Source of the DNA: Maridesulfovibrio sp.
Lineage (GTDB): Bacteria > Desulfobacterota > Desulfovibrionia > Desulfovibrionales > Desulfovibrionaceae
Length of the DNA stretch: 64,000 nucleotides
NCBI RefSeq assembly: GCF_963666665.1
Contig: NZ_OY762999.1
Coordinates: 1,679,501 to 1,743,500, forward strand
Reading direction: 5' to 3'
Shown: positions 36,648-45,318 of the stretch, one piece after another
Layout of the letters: every line of letters starts with the position of its first letter
Position numbering within the stretch: position 1 is the first letter of the stretch
Translations under genes and position numbers: made by a program
The notes under the pieces: generated by a model
Database searches by the model: none
What the model was told of the DNA's origin: nothing
What the model saw: the letters and a program-made list of their open reading frames with translations, nothing else

Positions 36648-38105
36648 TTAATAGGAATCAACCCGGTAGTTGGGTGCTTCCTTGGTAATAATTACATCGT
36701 GAACGTGGCTTTCTTTGAAACCGGCGGCAGACATGCGGATGAACTGAGCTTTTTCAGACATTTCAGCGATATTAGCACAACCCACATAACCCATACCGGA
36801 ACGGAGTCCGCCGATCATCTGATAGATGCTGTCGGAAACGGGTCCTTTGTAAGGAACGCGACCGACGATTCCTTCGGGAACCAGCTTATTGGTATCCTTC
36901 TGGAAGTAACGGTCAGAGCTACCCTTCTTCATTGCGTCAATGGAACCCATGCCGCGGTAGAGTTTGTAGCTACGACCCTGATAGAGAACTTTTTCACCGG
37001 GGCTTTCATCAGTTCCAGCAAACATGGAACCCATCATTACGGTGTTTGCACCCGCAACCAGAGCCTTCACAACATCGCCGGAGAATTTGATACCGCCGTC
37101 ACCGATTACGCAGATTCCGCGTTCCTGACAGGCACGTGCGGCTTCCATGATAGCGGTGATCTGCGGAACACCAACACCTGCAACAACGCGGGTGGTGCAG
37201 ATGGAACCGGGACCGATACCAACTTTAACAGCGTTTACGCCGGCATCAATAAGAGCCATGGCGCCATCGTAAGTAGCGATGTTACCGCCGACAATCTGAG
37301 CATCGGGGTAGCAGGAACGGAGTTCCTTGATAGCATCAAGGATACCCTTTGAGTGACCGTGAGCGGAATCAAGGGTCAGGAAGTCAACGCCTGCTGCGAT
37401 CAGTGCGGAGCTGCGCTCCATAAGATCACGGCCAACACCGACAGCGGCACCTACACGGAGACGTCCTGCGGAATCTTTAGCTGCGTTGGGGTACTTCTTA
37501 ACCTTATCAATATCCTTAATAGTGATCAGACCGGTAAGCTTGTTTTCCTCGTCAACAACCAGCAATTTTTCAATACGGTTGGTGTGCAGGTGGCGTTTTG
37601 CCTCTTCAGTAGAGGTGCCTTTCTGTACGGTAACGAGGTTACGGCTGGTCATCACTTCGGATACAGGCACATTGCGATCAGTGATGAAACGGACGTCACG
37701 GTTGGTGATGATACCAACAAGGTGCTCACCTTTAACAACCGGGAAACCGGAAATTTTGAATTCAGACATGAGATCGAGAGCCTTGCCCACGGTGTCATCA
37801 GGATGAACCACGATGGGATCGGTAACCATACCGGACTCGGATTTTTTAACTCTCTCAACTTCACGAACCTGATCGCGTACGCTCATATTTTTATGTACAA
37901 CGCCGACACCGCCGTGACGGGCCATCTGGATCGCCATCTTGGACTCGGTGACAGTATCCATTGCGGCACTGACCAGTGGGATTCCAAGAGTGATCTCTTC
38001 GGTGAGTTTGGCGGATACGTCCACACTATCGGGAAGAACTTCCGAATAGGCGGGCAAAAGCAGAACATCGTCAAAAGTCAGAGCCTGACCTACTACCTTT
38101 TCCAT
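36648..38105 (-). CDS. guaB: Inosine-5'-monophosphate dehydrogenase
   Basis: Oxidises IMP to XMP, the committed step of GMP synthesis, with NAD. The 485-residue enzyme has a TIM barrel interrupted by a CBS pair (about residues 95-200). The loop GIGPGSICTTRVVAGVGVPQ contains the catalytic Cys, and GMGSIDAMKKGSSDRYFQ belongs to the mobile flap region. The start ATG lies seven bases after a GAGG site. It heads the guaBA operon behind a leader of about 170 bases with its own terminator. Confidence 0.98.
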   Translation of the reverse strand: MEKVVGQALTFDDVLLLPAYSEVLPDSVDVSAKLTEEITLGIPLVSAAMDTVTESKMAIQMARHGGVGVVHKNMSVRDQVREVERVKKSESGMVTDPIVVHPDDTVGKALDLMSEFKISGFPVVKGEHLVGIITNRDVRFITDRNVPVSEVMTSRNLVTVQKGTSTEEAKRHLHTNRIEKLLVVDEENKLTGLITIKDIDKVKKYPNAAKDSAGRLRVGAAVGVGRDLMERSSALIAAGVDFLTLDSAHGHSKGILDAIKELRSCYPDAQIVGGNIATYDGAMALIDAGVNAVKVGIGPGSICTTRVVAGVGVPQITAIMEAARACQERGICVIGDGGIKFSGDVVKALVAGANTVMMGSMFAGTDESPGEKVLYQGRSYKLYRGMGSIDAMKKGSSDRYFQKDTNKLVPEGIVGRVPYKGPVSDSIYQMIGGLRSGMGYVGCANIAEMSEKAQFIRMSAAGFKESHVHDVIITKEAPNYRVDSY

Positions 38106-38140
38106 ATTGCCCTCGCAAAATGATTTGAAATATTAGCTAA

Positions 38141-38290
38141 AAGAAAAGAGAAATCATTACATATGATTCCTCTCAAAGGCGCGCTCCGGTCATATTTGGC
38201 GATCTACCGGGCAGCGACACCATCAGTTTCTCAGGGGTTTTGGCAGGTTCTTCCCTGCCGGGAATTTCAATCTTTGATAAACTGATTATA
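38141..38290 (-). promoter_or_regulatory. Structured guaBA leader with attenuator-like terminator
   Basis: On the minus strand a promoter (-10 TATAAT at 38285-38290) starts a leader near 38278. A GGCAGG/CCTGCC hairpin (38242-38259) is followed by an imperfect 13-bp stem (38178-38190 with 38206-38221). Then GAGAGGAATCAT pairs with ATGATTTCTC (38148-38174) and runs into TTTTCTTTT, an intrinsic terminator 36 bases before guaB. This layout, structured region then terminator in the leader, is that of a riboswitch or attenuator. No known purine, PRPP or guanidine class fits by eye. Confidence 0.5.
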
Positions 38291-38312
38291 TACTTTTTTG
38301 CACCGGACTCAA
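38285..38312 (-). promoter_or_regulatory. Sigma-70-type promoter of guaBA
   Basis: On the minus strand TTGAGT (38307-38312) and a consensus TATAAT (38285-38290) lie 16 bases apart. Confidence 0.7.
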
Positions 38313-38339
38313 GGCCGTCACAGAAAAGTTATTAAAAGT

Positions 38340-38375
38340 GTTCGGCCCCGCATATGTGCAGGGCCGATTTTTGTC
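38340..38375. terminator. Terminator after the liv operon
   Basis: TCGGCCC and GGGCCGA form a 7-bp stem with a T-rich flank on the plus side and A/T-rich flank on minus. It lies just after the livF stop, in the stretch before the guaB promoter. Confidence 0.6.
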
Positions 38376-38391
38376 AACAATTATGTTTAGC

Positions 38392-39099
38392 TTATAAGCC
38401 CAAATAGGCTTTTTTGATGTCCTCATTTGCGAGTAGTTTGTCACTGGTATCCGAAAGTATAATCTCCCCGTTTTCCATAACATAACCCCGATGCGCCGTC
38501 TTCAAGGCGAGGTTCGCATTCTGCTCGACAAGAAAAACCGTCGTGCCGCTTTCTTCGTTAATTTTCTTAACAATCTCAAATATCTGTCTAATAATCAAAG
38601 GAGCAAGACCAAGAGAAGGTTCATCCAGAAGCAAAAGCTTGGGACGGGCCATGAGCGCACGGGAAATTGCGAGCATCTGTTGTTCACCGCCGGACAGGTT
38701 ACCGCCAAGCTGTTTGCGACGCTCGTAGAGAATAGGGAAAAGATCGAAAACATGATCCATGTCATCCTTAACCCCGCTCTTATCGTCCCGAAGAAACGCA
38801 CCCATATCAAGGTTCTCGGTAATGGTCAGGTCCGGGAAAATCAAGCGGCCTTCCGGAACCTGAGAAATCCCCATCTTTACGATCTTATCCGGCTTGGTCT
38901 TGTGAATAGGCTCACCATTGTAAAGAACTTCACCGGTTCTCGGAGGAACCACACCGCTGATGGTCATCAGGGTAGTGGTTTTACCGGCACCGTTGGCTCC
39001 GATAAGGGTGATAATTTCCCCCTGCTTTACCTCAATATTAATATTACGAAGAGCCTGAATATTCCCATAAAATGTATTTACATTCTTAAGTTTAAGCAT
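38392..39099 (-). CDS. livF: Branched-chain amino-acid ABC transporter ATPase LivF
   Basis: A 235-residue ATP-binding subunit of the high-affinity Leu/Ile/Val uptake system. Walker A GANGAGKTTTL, the NLSGGEQQML signature and LLLLDEPSLGLAP as Walker B are clear. Its start overlaps the livG stop by eight bases. Together with LivG it drives transport through LivH and LivM. Confidence 0.95.
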   Translation of the reverse strand: MLKLKNVNTFYGNIQALRNINIEVKQGEIITLIGANGAGKTTTLMTISGVVPPRTGEVLYNGEPIHKTKPDKIVKMGISQVPEGRLIFPDLTITENLDMGAFLRDDKSGVKDDMDHVFDLFPILYERRKQLGGNLSGGEQQMLAISRALMARPKLLLLDEPSLGLAPLIIRQIFEIVKKINEESGTTVFLVEQNANLALKTAHRGYVMENGEIILSDTSDKLLANEDIKKAYLGL

Positions 39100-39895
39100 C
39101 GACGAGTTCCTCCCCGAGATAAGCCTTGATTACAGCGGGGTTCTCGCTGATTTCCTGAGGTGTGCCATGGGCAATCTCACGGCCGTATTCAAGCACAAAC
39201 AGGCGGTCCGACAATGACATGACCATTTTCATATCATGCTCAATAAGCAGAACCGATATGTTATGCTTATCCTTAATGGCAACGATCAACTCTTCAAGCT
39301 CGGCGGTTTCCTGCGGGTTCATACCTGCTGCAGGTTCATCCAGAAGCAAAATAAACGGATCAGTTGCTAAAGCGCGGGCAATTTCCAACCTGCGCTGTGC
39401 ACCATAAGGCAGGTTACGGGCCAGATCGTCCGCATACTGCTCAAGACCTAGTTCCTTCAGAAGCTCGTAGCTTTTGAGGACAGTCTCCTGCTCTTCCCTG
39501 CGGGTCCGCGGATCACGTAAAATCGCGCCCAAAAAAGTAGCCTTAGTCCGGCAATGACAGCCGATCATGACATTTTCGATCACCGACATAGAAGGAAAGA
39601 GCCTGATATTCTGAAAAGTACGGGCCATTCCCAATTCGGTTACGTGGTTGGGCTTCATACCGTTAATGCGCTTAAAGCCTTTACCTTTGGGATCAATATT
39701 AACGTCACCCTCAGTCGGGGCATATATTCCGGTAATGCAGTTAAAGAAGGTTGTCTTACCTGCCCCGTTGGGTCCAATGAGCGCTACAATCTCCCCTTCC
39801 TTCACATCAAGATCAACATCATCAAGTGCGCGCAATCCACCGAAATCCTTGCTGACGCCCTTAACCTGGAGAACTGTTCTTCTTTCATTACTCAT
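39092..39895 (-). CDS. livG: Branched-chain amino-acid ABC transporter ATPase LivG
   Basis: The second ATPase subunit, 267 residues. Walker A GPNGAGKTTFFNCITG, the LPYGAQRRLEIARAL signature region and ILLLDEPAAGMNPQETAEL identify LivG. The ATG at 39893-39895 with an AGGTGG site is preferred to a GTG nine bases upstream; it overlaps the livM stop by eight bases. Confidence 0.95.
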   Translation of the reverse strand: MSNERRTVLQVKGVSKDFGGLRALDDVDLDVKEGEIVALIGPNGAGKTTFFNCITGIYAPTEGDVNIDPKGKGFKRINGMKPNHVTELGMARTFQNIRLFPSMSVIENVMIGCHCRTKATFLGAILRDPRTRREEQETVLKSYELLKELGLEQYADDLARNLPYGAQRRLEIARALATDPFILLLDEPAAGMNPQETAELEELIVAIKDKHNISVLLIEHDMKMVMSLSDRLFVLEYGREIAHGTPQEISENPAVIKAYLGEELVDA

Positions 39896-41111
39896 GGGCG
39901 CCACCTAAAGCCTTTTTCACTGCGCTGATATCAATTTTCTTTCGAACATCACGAACCAGTCCCTGCGGCCTGAAAACCATAACCAGAACCATGGTCGCAC
40001 CGAAGATCAGCATGCGGTATTCAGAAAAATCCCTCATGTATTCCGGTAACAGGATCAAAACAAGCGCACCGAGGATAACCCCGAGAATAGAGCCCATACC
40101 GCCGAGAACTACGATGGAAAGGATAATTGCTGATTCAAGGAATGTGAATGATGCGGGGTTGATGAAAGTGGTCTTGGCGGCAAAAACAACCCCGACCATG
40201 CCTGCCCATGTAGCACCCAGCGAGAAGGCCATGAGCTTGGTTTTCATCTTATCAATCCCCATGGCCTGACAAGCAATCTCGTCCTCACGCAGGGCCTGCC
40301 ATGCACGCCCGATACGGGAATTCTTAAGCCTGTTAACCACGAAGATTGTAAACACAACCAGCACCAGCATCAGGTAATACATGAAGTTGATCTGGGCCAT
40401 AAATCCTTTGGCAAGACCAAAAAATTCAGGACGGGCAATGTTGGAGATACCGGACGGACCATGGGTGAACTCACCCCAGTTTTCCAGCACAAGGCGGATA
40501 ATCTCACCAAACCCGAGAGTTACGATGGCCAGATAGTCCCCGCGCAGACGCAGCACAGGAAAACCGAGCAGAATACCGCAGAACGCTCCAAGTAATGCTC
40601 CAAGAGGCAATGCCACCCAGAAGCTGATGCCCCAGTACATGTTCATAAGAGCGTATGAATACGCGCCCACAGCATAGAAAGCTACAAAACCGAGGTCCAG
40701 CAGTCCTGCAAGGCCGACAACAATATTCAACCCCAATCCCAGCACCACATAAATCAGTGCCGAGGTCATGACGTTGACCTGATACATTGAAAACAGTTTG
40801 GGAAATGCAATGGCAAAACCGGCCACGGCAACGACTGCAGGCCAGAAAAATTTATGATTAGCCAGCAGCTTGTTAAGGAGGGTCACCTTCTCAACATTCG
40901 ATTGTTCTTCAGCCTTCTTGCCCCTTTCCTTGCGTTCAAGCATATAACGCCAGATAAAAGAAAGGACAAAGGCCGCTGCCCCCACATATAGAACCCGGTC
41001 AAAATGCCAGGTGACAGACTTATCAATGGTGTTCACGAAGACCCCCATAATAGGCAAGGTCAAAAACATGAACCACAATGAAGCCAGTATAGATTTTTTC
41101 AAGCCTTCCAT
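39888..41111 (-). CDS. livM: Branched-chain amino-acid ABC transporter permease LivM
   Basis: A 407-residue permease with about ten membrane segments. The conserved GLNIVVGLAGLLDLGFVAFYAVGAY and the EAA-like ALREDEIACQAMGID coupling loop are present. The first 100 residues form an extra N-terminal membrane portion common to this subfamily. It lies between livH and livG. Confidence 0.95.
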   Translation of the reverse strand: MEGLKKSILASLWFMFLTLPIMGVFVNTIDKSVTWHFDRVLYVGAAAFVLSFIWRYMLERKERGKKAEEQSNVEKVTLLNKLLANHKFFWPAVVAVAGFAIAFPKLFSMYQVNVMTSALIYVVLGLGLNIVVGLAGLLDLGFVAFYAVGAYSYALMNMYWGISFWVALPLGALLGAFCGILLGFPVLRLRGDYLAIVTLGFGEIIRLVLENWGEFTHGPSGISNIARPEFFGLAKGFMAQINFMYYLMLVLVVFTIFVVNRLKNSRIGRAWQALREDEIACQAMGIDKMKTKLMAFSLGATWAGMVGVVFAAKTTFINPASFTFLESAIILSIVVLGGMGSILGVILGALVLILLPEYMRDFSEYRMLIFGATMVLVMVFRPQGLVRDVRKKIDISAVKKALGGAHE

Positions 41112-41179
41112 ATTAAAAAATATCCATTTTTATCATTTTCAATCAGCGGGAAGCGGTTCCCGCACCATCAGCCTAGCTG

Positions 41180-42082
41180 TTACACCTTCTGAGTCTTAGC
41201 TTTTCCAAGCAACCCGGAAGGCCTGAAGATGAGGATAAGGACCAGCAGTGCGAAGGCGAAAACGTCTTCGTAGTCACTGGAAACGTATCCGGTGCAGAAA
41301 CTTTCGGTCCAGCCCAGAATAAGACCGCCCAGCATAGCGCCGGGAATAGAACCGATTCCACCGAGAACAGCGGCTGTGAAAGCCTTGATACCAGCGATAA
41401 ATCCAATAAAAAAGTTGATCTGCCCGATATGCGAGGCAATGAGAATACCACCAACTGCCGCAAGAGCGGAGCCGATAACAAAAGTGGCGGAAATAACCTG
41501 ATCAACATTGATACCGACGAGCATAGCCATTTTACGGTTCTGAGCCGTGGCGCGCATGGCCTTACCCATTCTGGTAAATTTGATAAAAAGGTTGAGGGCA
41601 ACCATGACCACTGCAGCAACGACAATAATAACAAAGTCGGATGAGCCGATCATGGATTCAAATTTCCCGAGAAAATGAAATTCGGGAATCAGGTTAGGGA
41701 AGGAAAGAAAATCGGAAGTCTGGGAAAGCATTACATAGTTCTGGAGAAAAATGGACATACCGATTGCGGAAATGAGCGGAGAAAGTCTCGGCGCATCGCG
41801 CAGGGGACGGTAAGCAATCTTTTCAAGGGTGTATCCGTATGCGGAAGCGTAAATTACAGCCGCAATGGAAGCCAGAATAATGATGGAAGCCGCCGGAAAT
41901 CCGAAGCTGGTCAGAATCCCTGCGACAACGAGTCCCACAAAAGCTCCGATCATGTAAATTTCGCCGTGGGCAAAGTTGATCAGTTCAATAATGCCGTAAA
42001 CCATGGTGTAACCGAGAGCGATAAGCGCATAGATGCTTCCTCTGGTCAGACCACTGAAAAATAATTCCAGAAAATATTCCAT
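41180..42082 (-). CDS. livH: Branched-chain amino-acid ABC transporter permease LivH
   Basis: The partner permease, 300 residues and about eight membrane spans. It opens MEYFLELFFSGLTRGSIYAL and contains the MVYGIIELINFAHGEIYMIG segment and the coupling loop TAQNRKMAMLVGIN. It is cotranscribed with livM, 68 bases upstream of it. Confidence 0.96.
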   Translation of the reverse strand: MEYFLELFFSGLTRGSIYALIALGYTMVYGIIELINFAHGEIYMIGAFVGLVVAGILTSFGFPAASIIILASIAAVIYASAYGYTLEKIAYRPLRDAPRLSPLISAIGMSIFLQNYVMLSQTSDFLSFPNLIPEFHFLGKFESMIGSSDFVIIVVAAVVMVALNLFIKFTRMGKAMRATAQNRKMAMLVGINVDQVISATFVIGSALAAVGGILIASHIGQINFFIGFIAGIKAFTAAVLGGIGSIPGAMLGGLILGWTESFCTGYVSSDYEDVFAFALLVLILIFRPSGLLGKAKTQKV

Positions 42083-42157
42083 TTGGACCCTGCTGAATCA
42101 AGACTCAGGGGACAGGCAAACACCTGTCCCCTGAACCGGAATTGCTAAAAAAGAAGT

Positions 42158-43273
42158 TTACTTAACTTCTACGTACTCGCCATTTTTCACCTGATAAACA
42201 GAGAAACCTACACCGATAGCATCACCTTTGGCATCAAACTTAATCTTACCTACAGGAGTTTCAACTTCATTGGTGCGCAGAGCTTCAACGATTTTGTCGT
42301 AATCAGTGGATTTGGCGTTTTCAATAGCCTTGAGCAGGGCCAGAGCTGCGGAGTATGCTTCAAAGTAGAAAGCACCGGGCTCAGCACCGTAATGGGAATC
42401 TTTATACTGTTTAAGAGCAACCTTATACATGGGATTGCCGGTAATATCCTGAGGACCGGTTGCGTAAACGCCTTCAGCTGCATCGCCGGCGATGTCGATA
42501 AAGGTCTGAGCTTTAACACCGTCATCGGAAAGGAAGGGGATGGTCATTTTCTTTTTGCGCATCTGGGATACAACCTTGGATGCTTCAGGATGATAACCAC
42601 CGAAAATTACGCCGTCAGCACCGGAAGCCTTAACTTTCTGTACAACTGCGGAATAGTCTACAGCACCGGGAGTAACACCTTCGAACAGAACAGCTTTTAC
42701 GCCTGCTTCTTCGAGGTACTTTTTGGTCCATTCTGCAAAACCTTTACCGTAGTCACCTTTGTCATGAATGATAGCGGGCTTTTTCAGGCCGAGCTTTTCA
42801 ATGGCAAATTTGCAGGCCAGAGCACCCTGAGCATCGTCAGAAGCAATGGTTCTGAAAAAGTTAGGGTAGTCACCGCTCAAGGTAAGAGCGGGGTTGGTTG
42901 CGGAAGGAGACATGCAAACCAGATTGGAATCTTTATAAATGGGAAGAGCTGCCTTGGTCGGACCGGAGCAGATGTGGCCGAGAACAACGTTTACCTGATC
43001 GGAAAGAAGTTTCATAGCCGCGTTGGTGGCAAATTCAGGTTTGCACTGGTCATCCTGAAGAGAAAGTACAACCTGATCACCATTCACACCGCCGGACTCG
43101 TTGATAGCCTTAACGACAAGCTTGGCAGCTTCAACAGTGGGAAGACCGTAGGAAGCAAGGTCGCCACTATGGGCGCCGGGAACACCGAGAACAATTGAGC
43201 CTGCGGATGCAGAACCGAAACTACCGATGGTCATCATAGCTGCGACCAGCAGTACCAACAATGAACGTTTCAT
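42158..43273 (-). CDS. livJ: Branched-chain amino-acid-binding protein LivJ
   Basis: A 371-residue periplasmic receptor for Leu, Ile or Val (exact specificity unknown). The start MKRSLLVLLVAAMMTIG is a signal peptide with an ASA-like cleavage site near residue 24; the mature part begins SIVLGVPGAHSGDLASYG, and carries the type 1 periplasmic-binding fold. The ATG at 43271-43273, with an AAGGAG site, is preferred over a longer in-frame start at 43384 that would put 37 hydrophilic residues before the signal. First gene of the liv operon. Confidence 0.94.
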   Translation of the reverse strand: MKRSLLVLLVAAMMTIGSFGSASAGSIVLGVPGAHSGDLASYGLPTVEAAKLVVKAINESGGVNGDQVVLSLQDDQCKPEFATNAAMKLLSDQVNVVLGHICSGPTKAALPIYKDSNLVCMSPSATNPALTLSGDYPNFFRTIASDDAQGALACKFAIEKLGLKKPAIIHDKGDYGKGFAEWTKKYLEEAGVKAVLFEGVTPGAVDYSAVVQKVKASGADGVIFGGYHPEASKVVSQMRKKKMTIPFLSDDGVKAQTFIDIAGDAAEGVYATGPQDITGNPMYKVALKQYKDSHYGAEPGAFYFEAYSAALALLKAIENAKSTDYDKIVEALRTNEVETPVGKIKFDAKGDAIGVGFSVYQVKNGEYVEVK

Positions 43274-43697
43274 TATAACACTCCTTGACTGCGTTAATTT
43301 GGGCCGTTCGAGCCCGGTTACAGTATTCACCTGCGTAACAACTCGTGAATCGCCACAAGAAGAAAACGTGAATAACCCTATCATGCTAATACAGCTGTTG
43401 AAAACAACTGACTACGACTATTCATTGATTTTATCCCTGCGAATGCCCTAATCCGGCAAGACGGACATAATAAAATTGCGATAAAATCAATCTGTCTTGA
43501 ATATTAATTACCCAGCATTGAGCAAACTTGTCAACGTTTGCCTGAAAATCACGAATAAAGTAAACCAAATTTACCTGCTCGTAAAAAATTAGTCTGTTTT
43601 GCTACTTTTTACCCCCATTAAAAAATATAAAATTCGGAGTAAACACTCGCAGAATCATTTTTAAGTAAAATTTGAACCGAACAAAACGCAAAAACAA
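43274..43697. other. Intergenic region upstream of livJ
   Basis: No coding region is apparent in these 424 bases. The best feature is a perfect 12-bp inverted repeat, ATTGATTTTATC at 43424-43435 and GATAAAATCAAT at 43480-43491. A minus-strand TTGTTT with CATGAT 16 bases on, near 43385-43412, is a possible promoter nearer the gene. No riboswitch was recognised. Confidence 0.5.
43424..43491 (-). repeat. Perfect 12-bp inverted repeat with 44-bp spacer upstream of livJ
   Basis: ATTGATTTTATC (43424-43435) and GATAAAATCAAT (43480-43491) are exact reverse complements. The spacing is about four and a half helical turns between centres of the arms, compatible with cooperative or looping binding by a dimeric regulator such as an Lrp-type protein. 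Alternatively each arm is a separate asymmetric site. Confidence 0.5.
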
Positions 43698-43733
43698 AAA
43701 AAGGGAACCCGTTTTTTACGGATTCCCTTTTTC
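43698..43733. terminator. Terminator after the ccm operon
   Basis: AAAAGGGAA plus CCGT pairs with ACGG plus TTCCCTTTT around a T5 loop, with an A-rich and a T-rich flank. It lies 20 bases after the stop of the TPR gene on the minus strand. Confidence 0.85.
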
Positions 43734-43752
43734 TACTTATTATTATCTGAAA

Positions 43753-44376
43753 CTATTGCTCAGCGTGAGCATCCCGTTTCAGCTCTTCTTCGGCACGTTT
43801 CTTCATTTCAGCCGAAGCCTTGGGATTATCTACAATCTGCTTCAGCTGTACGTCAGCTTCTTCGTGCTTATGCAGATAATATTTTTTTACAATGGCAGCG
43901 TTAAACAGTGCCATGGAATCATCAGGTGTAATAGCCACAATCTTATCAAAAGCTTCAGCCGCCTTTTCAAACTGTTCTGCCTGATAAAAGCACATGCCCA
44001 GCCCCATCAAGGCCTGAACATTTTTCGGTTCTACGCTGACCACCTTTTCAAAGAATGTCTGCGCGCGACCATAAGCCCTGATCATCATGAAAGAGTTGGC
44101 AAGCTCGAGCTGGATTTCCATGTTCTCGGGATCTTTGCCCATACGTTCCATAAGTTCACGTACATGCTTCATGGCATCTTCGCTCATGCCCTCACCCATG
44201 CCTCCCGGCATTCCGCCACCACTGCTGCGCTGTTGGAATTCAACCTTATTGCCGGGGTGGCTCATGCGGTAAGTAAGCGATGAAACAAACAAAGCCACAA
44301 GAGCTAAGCCCAGCAGCCAGACGACAGCTTTCTGTCCTCCGCTGAGGGTAAAGTCTTTGAGTGATTTACTTGTCAT
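43753..44376 (-). CDS. TPR-containing protein of the ccm operon (CcmI/CycH-like)
   Basis: A 207-residue protein with one N-terminal membrane span (KAVVWLLGLALVALFVSSLTYR), a Gly/Met-rich linker, and two to three TPR units (NMEIQLELANSFMMIRAYGR, VQALMGLGMCFYQAEQ and following) predicted to lie in the periplasm. In cytochrome maturation such proteins present apocytochromes to CcmF. The ATG (44374-44376) inside the ccmD end is chosen; a longer in-frame start overlaps more of ccmD and lacks a ribosome site. It is the last gene of the operon. Confidence 0.85.
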   Translation of the reverse strand: MTSKSLKDFTLSGGQKAVVWLLGLALVALFVSSLTYRMSHPGNKVEFQQRSSGGGMPGGMGEGMSEDAMKHVRELMERMGKDPENMEIQLELANSFMMIRAYGRAQTFFEKVVSVEPKNVQALMGLGMCFYQAEQFEKAAEAFDKIVAITPDDSMALFNAAIVKKYYLHKHEEADVQLKQIVDNPKASAEMKKRAEEELKRDAHAEQ

Positions 44377-44506
44377 TATCGAGCATCTCCATCTGCCTGA
44401 TACGGCGGTCCATGGATGCACCCTTGGCAGCGATAAATGCCAGATAACCGGCAAGAACGGCCCAAACAGCTACATTAGCAATCAGAAGATATGTTTCACT
44501 GTTCAT
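44366..44506 (-). CDS. ccmD: CcmD-like small membrane protein
   Basis: A 46-residue protein, MNSETYLLIANVAVWAVLAG and onward, with one membrane span followed by a basic, charged cytoplasmic tail (MDRRIRQMEMLD). Size, topology and place after ccmC are those of CcmD, which helps release holo-CcmE from CcmABC. It was missed by length-limited gene finding. Its stop overlaps the start of the TPR gene by 11 bases. Confidence 0.82.
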   Translation of the reverse strand: MNSETYLLIANVAVWAVLAGYLAFIAAKGASMDRRIRQMEMLDNDK

Positions 44507-44522
44507 TATATATGTACTCCTT

Positions 44523-44590
44523 GCCTCCGGCGGCTTAAACCATTTAAAAATGGTTTAAGAATTCCAAACTTCTTCAGTTAGGATTCGCCG
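44523..44590 (+). repeat. Dispersed palindromic repeat, copy 4, inside the ccm operon
   Basis: It has GCCTCCGGCGGC, then CTTAAACCATTT/AAATGGTTTAAG, then AATTCCAAACTTCTT and GGATTCGCC. It lies between ccmC and ccmD in the opposite orientation to the genes. Confidence 0.65.
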
Positions 44591-44618
44591 CTTCGTATGG
44601 CAGTTTAGTCATTTAATA

Positions 44619-45284
44619 TTAATCTTGATCCCAGACCATTTTCGCGTCGAGCTGGCCGGAAAGCCTTACCTGACGATAACGCACAGCCAGCAGGACCAGC
44701 CAGAACAGACCGAATGCAGCGAGATTGACCATCAGAGTCGTCAACATTTCAGGCTCCATTCCGCCGCCCTTTGCACCGATCACGTTAGGATGCACACTTC
44801 TCCAAAGCCGCGCAGAATAGAAAACGAGAGGGACATCTACAAATGCGACAACTCCGAGAACCGCACAGACAAGGGAACGACGTTCAGCCGACATGGGTGA
44901 AGTCCTGAGCACAAGGTAAGCAGCATAGACGAACCACATGATTAATGTAGTGGTCAGCCGCGGATCCCATGTCCACCAAACATTCCATGCCGCCCTGCCC
45001 CAAATGGAACCGGTTACAAGAGCAAGACCGCTGAAAATAACTCCGATTTCAGCAGCAGCTCCGGCAATGTAATCAAACTTTATATCACGTTTCAGCAAAT
45101 ACGCCGCACTGGCGAGGAACACCACGAAAAAACTGATCATGGCCCACGCCGCCAATGGCATGTGGACATAGAAAATCTTCTGGACAAGCCCCATGGTCAT
45201 TTCAATGGGGGTATACATCCAGATAAGATACTGCCCGGCACAGAGTGCTACACCAGCCAGCAGTGCTGCGATTGCAAGGTTCAT
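44619..45284 (-). CDS. ccmC: Haem export/handling protein CcmC
   Basis: A 221-residue inner-membrane protein with six spans that hands haem to CcmE. The tryptophan-rich periplasmic motif reads WGRAAWNVWWTWDPRLTTTL, between two expected haem-ligand histidines in the neighbouring loops. The ATG lies in a run of genes ccmE-F-A-B-C-D. It starts 34 bases after ccmB. Confidence 0.94.
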   Translation of the reverse strand: MNLAIAALLAGVALCAGQYLIWMYTPIEMTMGLVQKIFYVHMPLAAWAMISFFVVFLASAAYLLKRDIKFDYIAGAAAEIGVIFSGLALVTGSIWGRAAWNVWWTWDPRLTTTLIMWFVYAAYLVLRTSPMSAERRSLVCAVLGVVAFVDVPLVFYSARLWRSVHPNVIGAKGGGMEPEMLTTLMVNLAAFGLFWLVLLAVRYRQVRLSGQLDAKMVWDQD

Positions 45285-45318
45285 TTATAAACTCCGTAAA
45301 CTATCTTAAACGGCCAGC

